From Bacteroidota bacterium (GTDB lineage: Bacteria > Bacteroidota > Bacteroidia > NS11-12g > UBA9320), in assembly GCA_024638525.1 (NCBI GenBank), contig JAHEKB010000172.1, positions 1-5,412 on the forward strand: a stretch of DNA of 5,412 nt, read 5' to 3'. How positions within the stretch are numbered: the first letter of the stretch is position 1; each line of letters starts with the position of its first letter. The translations under genes and the position numbers were made by a program. Of this stretch, positions 1-5,412 are shown piece after piece. Below the pieces are notes generated by a model. That model was not told where the DNA came from and made no database searches. It worked only from the letters and a program-made list of their open reading frames with translations.

Positions 1-2
1 AG

Positions 3-3000
3 CTCAGTTCTACATATCTCAAGATTCTACACCTTTATGAAATTGGCAACTTCAAAAGCATTTATGACCTGATCATTCAAGGGGAGGCTTCGTCGATAAG
101 CGGAGGATATCAGTATGAAGAGTATGCCTTGAGATTAATCGACAATAAGACTGCCTATACACATAGCAAAACGAGAATGCAAAGCTGGCAAGACCCTCAT
201 TTTGCGGGGATATGGTCAATTGCCAATATGGTCATACTGGATGAAAGTTTTATCCCCATTCTAAAAAGCGATATTGACTTGGGACTATATGACAAATGGC
301 CTGCGTATAAGAGCTATCTACAAAACATATTGAACTACCATCCCATCAATGAACGCATGCATGCCAAATTGGTAGAGGATTATCTTATCAGCCATCCGGC
401 AGATGCCCTCGCACATAGGTATCTAGCTAAAATCTACAAGAATGTCTACAATTTCAAGGATGCCATTACTCACTTCCAGCGCTCCATGAAGTTAGACCCA
501 TTTTACAGTTCTAACTACGATGATCTTGCTTATTGTTATGCTATGGCATTGAACCATCAAGAAGTAAAGAAACTGGCCGACTTCTACCATAATAAACTTA
601 ATAAAAGCTCCAAAGGAGAATATTATGGATGGCTTAGCCAGGTATACTTAGATGCTCAGGATAGGGCTCGCGCTCGCGACTATATTAAGCTAGCCATTGA
701 TGAAGGCCCAGCAACAGCAGAGATCTACTCTACCTACATTGACTTATTGGAAGACATTGACCGTGACCTTTCATACCTGAGTATGGCAGAGCTGATCCAA
801 TTGGAAACAGATAACTGCTACTACTGGGACAATTTAATGGACTACCTAGACAATGACGACGAAAAGCTCGCGCTGGATTTGTTTGATAAGATCAGCAGGC
901 AAGGTGTTTCCATCAATTATAATTTAGCTATTAACCGCTTTATTCTGGAAAAAGACAGCAACCAAAGGGTCGCCCTATTGCAAGAGATAATCCAAAGTTT
1001 TCCCAGAGCTTCTTATCTGCACAATCGACTCGGAGACCACCTCAACGGTCTTGACCGTTATGAAGAGGCCTATAATGCCTATGCACAAAGCTTAGCGCTG
1101 CAGCCCGATCAGGTTGCCGTTTGGAAAAAGATAGGAACAGTGCAATTGTCTTTGCGAGGGGGGGGCTCCATACCAGAAGTCATGAATCAGGGAGTAAAGA
1201 ACCATCCACAGCATATAGCACCTAAAGAGGCGGTGACCAGCAGAGCGAGCATGAGTGTAGATGAAGCCATTAGCTATTGGAATAATCACCTGATGCAAAG
1301 ACCAGGAGATTGGGAGATTTTGGAACAGTTGAGCGACCTGTACAAAGACAAGAAGCAGTGGGATAAACTTGACAGTATCTACAAACTGCATGAGCCAAAT
1401 ATCATTGCGAGAGGCGACTTTAATGGAATATCTAACTTCTATTTTGAATGGGGTTACTGGTTGCAGGATAAATTTAAACGAGCAGAAGCTAGACCATCAG
1501 AAATTGAATTGGCCAAACAATGTTTCATCCATTATAGAAACTACAATGGTTATAGCTATCTCACGGAGTTTTGGCTCTATAAGCTTGCAATGATAGAGGG
1601 GGATAAAGAGCTAGGTAATACACATCTTGAGGCAGCCATAGACATAAACCCGAATTTTTTTCGTCACAGGGAGCTTTGGACCAAGACCGGGTCAGAGAAA
1701 AAATTTCAATACATGAAGCTGGCTGTAGAAAGGGATCCGTACAACTCACATAAGCTAGACAATTTGATCCAACTGAACGTCAATAGTTTATGGGGTGGTA
1801 GTAGTTTGGAGGCCATTTTAAGAGCGGAAGAGTACTTTGAGCTTTTTCCAGACAAGCGCAGTGGGCGTATTGAAAATTTCATGAACCGTGCACTTGGGGA
1901 TTTTGGAAATAGGGTATTAAGCTACCAGAAGGTTTACAAAAACAAAGGCGCTTTGGGGCCATCTACGCTCTACATTGGCATGTATCACAATGCCTTGGAT
2001 GCCGCCTTAGGAAACAACAATCAGGTGGTTATCGATCCCGCTTCTAGAACGGCAACGATTACCTCGCAGACTGGAGAAGTCATGCGCATTCAGGATGATG
2101 CCAATTGTGGTAAAACTACCTTAATCCAAAAAGGGGAAGCCTTTATAGAGTTCGAGTACGATAACAACTGCCGACTAACCCGGATTGGAAATACGCTTGA
2201 AGATGTAGTTACCCTCAAGTACAATGACATGGGTGATATCATCCATATTGCCACACCAGAGCATTTCGTCGATTTAGAATACAACCAAGAGCATAGAGTT
2301 TCCATGATGAAAAGTGGACGTGATGAGGTGATCATCAATTATGATTCGTTGGGTGAAATGGTTCTTGAATCCAATGGGTACCGCAAAGTTTATCGTATTT
2401 CAAGCCTATTAAACGAACTGATTCAGTACTCTAGAATCCCAAATACTACCTATAATATGATGCGAAAGGGCCAGCTTCTGGACATGAGTCAGTATGATGT
2501 GAGCTATGCGGAACTTTATGATAATTACAGCACGAGTACTGAAAAACATTTTTATAGCAATTCACTCAAACTAGCAAACCACTTACAACGAAACATCACT
2601 GCAGATGCCGACTATGGCCCTCTATTATGTGAAATCGCATTAGAAAATTTAAAGGCGCTTGAAGAAGAGAGCGAAAAGAACAAACTGAAGTATGCTATAC
2701 CCATGGCAGATCATTTGTATCAGTGTTTATTAAAAATCCGACGCAATGGGGTCGCTTTAGACTATTGGGAAGATTGGACCAACACCTTTGAATGGATTAG
2801 TGGTGAAAGAAAAAGCATTAAAAACAAGAACAGCAAGTATTTCAGCGCACTATTGGCTCTAGAAGAACGGGTGCTGAAGCATCCTATAGTGCTCAACTCG
2901 CAAAGCAATTGGTTACCCAAGCACGTCATTTCGCAAGACATCTACTGGAAAGAGATCAATCCTTTAAACCTGATGGACTTATCACTGATTGAGGAAACGG

Positions 3001-5412
3001 AACTTCAATGTGCTCACGTATTTGATAATGGCATATATGCGGTGGGTACCTCAAAGGGATTGTTGATCAAATACCCCATATGGCGTTGGCTTGCATACGA
3101 TGAAGAACAGGGAATCATGGTAGAAAATCCAAGCCCCGCAATCATCAAAGCATCGAGCAATATTCAAAGTATACAACCCTATAATGGCAATCAGTTATTG
3201 ATGGGTACAAGCAATGGCCTTTTGGCCTGGAACCCAAACACCAATGAGGTGGAAAAAGTTGGAATTATGGAGGGATTGCTCAGCAGCAGGATCAAAAAGA
3301 TTCGGACTTTTTATCTGGATGACCAGCCACTTGTGGTTATTGCTCATAGTAAAGGAGTCCAAACCATCTATCAGCAAGAATTGGAAGAATTGGACGCATT
3401 GAGAGACCTCCAAATCAATGATATTCATTTTGACGCCGCCAAACCCATTCTATTTGCCACAAATCAAGGGGTCTTTAGTTGGAATCTGGATACGGTGATT
3501 CAGCTGAACAAGGAGATCGCAGTTAGTGCGCTATACGACAATCAGCAAGTCATGTACTTTGATGGAAGGGAAGTCTATAAGGTGCTTAAACAGACCAATG
3601 ATGGCGAGAGTGTAAGCATAGACCTGCAATTGATCAACGGCAATATCAGTACAACAGAAAAAGGTATTATACACGGTCTGAAGAAAATCAGTATAGAAGG
3701 CAAAGAAGACGCTTTTACCGCTCTCACAGACAATGGACTTTCCATATTTCACAATAAGCATTTTGAGCACCTAAAAGTTGAGAGGCGGGATGGTACAGCA
3801 GCAGATATTCATACTTACGCAGAAAATGGCGATCGACGAATATGTCTTTCAGACAAAAGGCTATATGTCTTTGATAAATCAAAGGTGGAATACCTAGACC
3901 AATACAAGATCAAAGAGATGGTCAGCATGTCCAACGGATATACCCTCTTTGCTGACGGCGATGCATTGAAAATATCTTCTAGCGATGATCCGAGTTATCT
4001 TAAAACAGCTGATGTCGACTTTATAGAAGAAGATGGCTATGATTCTTACGACTACTACAGCTATTCTGGCAGTTGCAGCAGACTCTATAAGACCTCTGGA
4101 ACTGGAGTTCTATTCAATTCAGGAAACAAGATCTGTAAAGGCGTGGTGGACAGCAATGGGCTGATTACGGCCAAGGAACTATTTAGAGTGGATCTCAGTG
4201 GGCACCAGAATTATAACGTCTCATCTGAACTGATGAATATGTTGGAAACTGAAAAGGGTGACATCTGGGTTTCCACCGGTCTGAGGCTCTACCACTATTT
4301 TCAAAACGATACGGGTTTCTATCTTGATCAGTATTGCTATTTCGACAATGCAGATCGCTTTGATGCAAGAACTGATGCCCTGGGCTATCTGACCCAACTT
4401 CCAGATGGTCGTATTTGGATCTCCGCTAGCGATAATAGTCACCGAGAGTACAGGAACATCCGCTTAGAAGGCGGATTGCTGGAATACATTCCCGATTCTT
4501 CTAAATTCAGACGGCTGAAAACCGGATCAGTGCCCTTTCAATGGTTTATTACTTCCTCCACTCCCATTGGGGATCAAAGAGTCATCATGTCCACGGCCAA
4601 AGGGTTTCAACAATATGACCAAGGCGAAATCAAGCATGAATACCTATACATTCCCAAAGCTGAGCGCAACCCTTCTTATGTGGAGTTATACAAGGAAAAT
4701 CCTGCCCTATACACGGCCACTCCCGGGGTATCACTGGGTGATCTTTGGATATTTGGAACACCATCCGGATTGGTCGGTTTCAAAGATGAGCAATGGTTCA
4801 TGCTAGACAAGCTGAACAGACTCCTTCCAAAGGATGCTGATTATAAGAATTATGGTGGCCGTCACATCTATGCCATTAGCATAGACGATATGCAGAATAT
4901 CTATGTGAGCACTCCATTGGGTTTAATGGTCTACGGCTACGAAGAGGACGGACCTGAGAATCTCTTGGTAGAACCAGGAGATTGGGACAAGATGATAGCA
5001 TATAAGCAGGCTAGAACCCTTAGGGAGCAACAAGCCGTCATCAAGGCACTTCCCAGCGATTCTAAAGCCGGACAGATCATACAGGAGATCAATGTTACGG
5101 AGAAGGAAATGATGGCTTTGCGCCATATGAAAGGCCTTGATCAGCAGCGAACCATGAACAACCAAGTTGAGCAATTGGATCCTGACTCTTTGAGGCAAGC
5201 CTATGAAGCCTTAGACGAAAAGGTCGCATCCCTTTTCTTGAGTCTGGAGCAGCAGGAGAAGAGCATTTTTCAGACTTTGAATGTAAAGCCGCTTGACATG
5301 ATGAATTCCGGTCGTCAGTTGGCCAAGAACGAATGTATTGTACAATTCGTTCCCATGCCAGATGAACTGCTGATCGATGTAGTAAACCAGCACAAATCCG
5401 AGGTTATTGATC
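3..5412 (+). CDS. Giant multidomain TPR / YD-like / beta-propeller protein with probable C-terminal CHAT domain (partial at both ends)
   Basis: One frame stays open from base 3 to the right edge (1803 complete codons), with no start or stop inside, so both termini are missing. Seen in order: TPR helical repeats (residues 1-670), YD/RHS-like beta repeats (675-810), a second helical block (811-996), Reg_prop/WD-like propeller blades (997-1649), a charged helical linker (1659-1763) and an apparent CHAT-domain opening (1764-1803). No signal peptide or membrane segment is visible in this part, but the true N-terminus is upstream, so cellular location is open. TPR and propeller modules usually bind proteins, and CHAT domains are caspase-like cysteine peptidases, so a sensor-scaffold coupled to a protease is the natural reading; this is inference. 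The frame stays coherent across a run of eight G at 1158-1165. If the CHAT call is wrong, this is simply a large TPR-propeller scaffold. The coding call is near certain; the overall function is uncertain. Confidence 0.95.
405..716 (+). repeat. Three tandem TPR units (residues 135-168, 169-202, 205-238)
   Basis: These are protein-level repeats matched against TPR consensus positions 7, 8, 11, 20, 24, 27 and 32. Unit one has L141, A142, Y145, A154, F158, S161 and P166. Unit two has L175, A176 and Y179 but loses the closing proline. Unit three has L211, S212, Y215, A224, I228, A231 and P236. The units follow each other with only a two-residue insertion before the third, as expected for a continuous solenoid. 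Confidence 0.85.
1011..1214 (+). repeat. Two adjacent TPR units (residues 337-370 and 371-404)
   Basis: The first unit is the most canonical in the window: L343, G344, L347, A356, Y360, S363 and P368. The second follows with no spacer and has W374 (position 4), I377 (7), G378 (8), G397 (27) and P402 (32). The turn between its two helices is the Gly-rich sequence RGGGS encoded by the G8 run. Because the position-32 proline falls exactly 34 residues after that of the previous unit, the reading frame with eight G is the functional one. Confidence 0.85.
1158..1165 (+). other. G8 homopolymer inside the coding frame
   Basis: Eight consecutive G encode part of an Arg-Gly-Gly-Gly-Ser turn at residues 385-389. 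As given, the downstream TPR unit stays in register, so the frame is 'on'. Loss of one G would create a TGA at 1183-1185, and gain of one would create a TAA at 1223-1225, so slippage in either direction would cut the protein off before the YD-like, propeller and CHAT parts. Whether the tract varies in nature cannot be told from a single sequence. Confidence 0.9.
1311..1745 (+). repeat. Further TPR units (residues about 437-466, 519-552, 552-580)
   Basis: The unit at 519-552 keeps L525, A529, L542, A545 and P550 of the TPR pattern. The preceding one (437-466) keeps L443, S444, Y447, Y460 and a proline at 465, but is less regular. A shorter unit follows immediately with A574 and P579 at the expected end. 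An aromatic-rich stretch between the first two (residues 475-485, with F, Y, W residues) could be an inserted helix packing on the solenoid. Confidence 0.65.
2025..2141 (+). other. Beta-rich lead-in to the YD-like segment (residues 675-713)
   Basis: The helical pattern stops here and short alternating hydrophobic strands begin (VVIDP, TATIT, GEVMRI, TTLIQ). The segment connects the TPR solenoid to the YD-like repeats and may contribute the first one or two strands of the same sheet. It contains CGKTTLI, which resembles part of a P-loop but lacks the upstream glycine. Confidence 0.5.
2142..2430 (+). repeat. YD/RHS-like repeat segment, 20-residue period (residues 714-809)
   Basis: Aligned units start at residues 714, 736, 756, 776 and 796. 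The last three intervals are exactly 20 residues and the first is 22. Each of the first four has a strand, then Y-D or Y-N, then a turn, then a hydrophobic strand: FEYDNNCRL, LKYNDMGDI, LEYNQEHRV and INYDSLGEM. The fifth (VYRISSLLNELIQY) has lost the YD. This matches the YD-repeat pattern of RHS and Tc-toxin shell proteins (YD, two residues, G, R, L), which form long beta-strand sheets. Four to five units are far too few for a closed RHS cocoon, so here they probably form a small beta sheet between two helical blocks. No RHS core or toxin tip is present in the window. The repeats are clear; the family label is a judgement by eye. Confidence 0.7.
2433..2990 (+). other. Second helical block, family not recognised (residues 811-996)
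   Basis: This stretch between the YD-like repeats and the propeller is rich in Leu, Lys, Glu and Asn with amphipathic helices, for example residues 876-895 and 905-917. No TPR spacing is maintained, although it could be a diverged continuation of the solenoid. A polar Lys/Asn-rich turn (around residues 938-948) precedes a further helix, LLALEERVL. It ends in a Trp-containing linker (SNWLPK, IYWKEIN) leading into the first propeller strand. I do not assign a function. Confidence 0.5.
4026..4136 (+). other. Tyr/Asp/Ser-rich loop with two cysteines in the propeller (residues 1342-1378)
   Basis: Between two blades the sequence becomes low-complexity, with repeated acidic and tyrosine residues (EEDGYDSYDYYSYSGS), followed by C1358 and, 20 residues on, C1378. 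Cysteines are sparse in the rest of the protein, so the pair could be a disulfide or metal site if the propeller is outside the cytoplasm. It also sits roughly where one seven-bladed propeller would end and the next begin. The role is unknown. Confidence 0.5.
4236..4949 (+). repeat. Clearest Reg_prop-type blades (residues 1412-1649)
   Basis: Four well-preserved copies of the blade core (turn, then D/G-x-I/L-W/Y-V/I-S/F) are visible: GDIWVST at residue 1419, GRIWISA at 1469, GDLWIFG at 1579 and QNIYVST at 1631. Two continue with the G-L-x-x-aromatic strand. This is the standard two-component regulator propeller signature (family knowledge). A more diverged blade with IMSTAKGFQQY lies between the second and third copies. 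The inter-copy gaps of about 50 to 110 residues reflect long loops and that diverged blade. Confidence 0.75.
4977..5291 (+). other. Charged helical / coiled-coil linker (residues 1659-1763)
   Basis: After the last blade the strands stop and long polar helices rich in Gln, Glu, Lys, Arg and Leu begin (for example TLREQQAVIKAL, EKEMMALRHMKGL, LRQAYEALDEKV and LSLEQQEKSIF). Heptad-like hydrophobic spacing suggests a coiled coil or helical bundle. In CHAT proteins a helical segment usually precedes the peptidase core, so this is the expected place for a stalk passing signals from the propellers to the effector. That role is inference. Confidence 0.6.
5292..5412 (+). other. Probable start of a CHAT (caspase-like) peptidase domain, truncated by the window edge
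   Basis: Residues 1764-1803 show the typical CHAT opening: a helix ending in Q-L, a polar turn, a strand (ECIVQFVPMP) and a second hairpin strand (DELLIDVVN). This matches the family pattern in which a 'L..~talv.Y....~.l..~vv' hairpin begins the domain after a helical region. Only about 40 residues are visible, and the catalytic histidine and cysteine would be downstream, so neither family nor activity can be confirmed here. Alternative: another beta domain following the helical linker. Confidence 0.5.

Larger units (their letters stand above)
3..2015 (+). other. TPR superhelical domain (residues 1 to about 670)
   Basis: This N-terminal part is almost entirely helix-turn-helix in character. 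Clear 34-residue tetratricopeptide units occur at residues 135-168, 169-202, 205-238, 337-370, 371-404 and 519-552, with weaker ones around 437-466 and 552-580. Stretches between them, such as 239-336, look like degenerate units of the same fold. TPR arrays form curved solenoids that bind peptides or partner proteins. In TPR-CHAT proteins such as the type III-E CRISPR partner Csx29, the TPR part controls the peptidase; whether that holds here is inference. The array probably starts upstream of the window, since residues 7-27 also look like a helical hairpin (motif LYEIGNF). Confidence 0.85.
2991..4949 (+). other. Beta-propeller region, about 13-14 blades (residues 997-1649)
   Basis: The whole stretch is made of short beta strands in blade-sized units of roughly 35-60 residues. 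Many end in the Reg_prop/WD-like signature of hydrophobic strand, G-T-x-x-G-L/V, aromatic: YAVGTSKGLLIKY, LLMGTSNGLLAW, ILFATNQGVFSW, AFTALTDNGLSIF, IWVSTGLRLYHY, LWIFGTPSGLVGF and IYVSTPLGLMVY. By eye I count 13 to 14 units, which would suit two stacked seven-bladed propellers like the periplasmic sensors of Bacteroidota hybrid two-component systems. No histidine kinase or Y_Y_Y domain follows in this window; the chain instead goes into a helical linker and the CHAT-like end. Propellers normally bind proteins, sugars or small ligands; the ligand here is unknown. The fold call is strong and the blade count is approximate. Confidence 0.75.

Noticed and set aside
666..677. Tandem gctcgc x2 encoding Ala-Arg-Ala-Arg
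   Set aside because: Two copies only, in frame, within a TPR turn; compatible with chance.
1092..1391. Minus-strand ORF of 99 codons
   Set aside because: It lies fully inside the TPR-coding frame, whose repeat register is intact there; the antisense product shows no recognisable domain.
1369..1593. Plus-strand ORF of 74 codons in another frame
   Set aside because: It overlaps the main frame completely and its product has no domain, while the main frame encodes TPR units here.
2094..2126. P-loop-like motif CGKTTLI
   Set aside because: The glycine needed five residues before GK in a Walker A motif (GxxxxGKT) is an aspartate here, no Walker B follows, and the context is a beta-rich YD-like segment.
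3333..3356. Lipase-like nucleophile elbow AHSKG
   Set aside because: It aligns with the GTSxG strand-turn of the neighbouring propeller blades (for example MGTSNGL), and no hydrolase core surrounds it.
4567..4806. Plus-strand ORF of 79 codons in another frame
   Set aside because: It is embedded in propeller blades of the main frame; a shadow.
4923..5198. Minus-strand ORF of 91 codons
   Set aside because: It is antisense to the end of the propeller and the helical linker, both of which are coherent in the + frame; no recognisable domain.
1..5412. Pseudogene or frameshifted gene
   Set aside because: The frame is uninterrupted over 1803 codons and domain registers are maintained, including across the G8 run.

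Overview
The whole window lies inside one very large protein-coding gene on the + strand. The frame that starts at base 3 has no stop codon for 1803 consecutive codons (3..5411), and it is open at both edges. Neither the true start, nor the stop, nor any neighbouring gene is visible. Residue numbers below count from base 3, so residue n is encoded at bases 3n to 3n+2. No RNA gene, mobile element, CRISPR array, promoter or terminator was found, and the shorter ORFs on either strand read as shadows of this gene.

The translation has a modular architecture. (1) Residues 1 to about 670 are a helical TPR superhelix with several near-canonical 34-residue units. (2) Residues about 675-810 are a beta-rich segment of four to five YD/RHS-like repeats with an exact 20-residue period. 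(3) Residues about 811-996 are a second helical block with no recognised family. (4) Residues about 997-1649 are a long series of propeller blades, perhaps 13 to 14, resembling the 'two-component regulator propeller' (Reg_prop) type; the last blades are the clearest. (5) Residues about 1659-1763 are a charged helical, probably coiled-coil, linker. (6) The last 40 residues look like the opening strands of a CHAT (caspase-like) peptidase domain, whose catalytic His and Cys would lie beyond the right edge.

The organism is most likely a member of Bacteroidota, perhaps a marine Cytophagales or Flavobacteriia type. This is inferred from the moderate base composition, a protein rich in Asn, Asp, Tyr, Lys and Ile, and the giant TPR/propeller/CHAT style of architecture. 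It is not proven by any marker gene. The working model is one giant receptor-like protein in which TPR, YD-like and propeller modules act as recognition or scaffold surfaces and the helical linker passes the signal to a C-terminal protease-like effector. Only the module order is read from sequence; the signalling role is inference.
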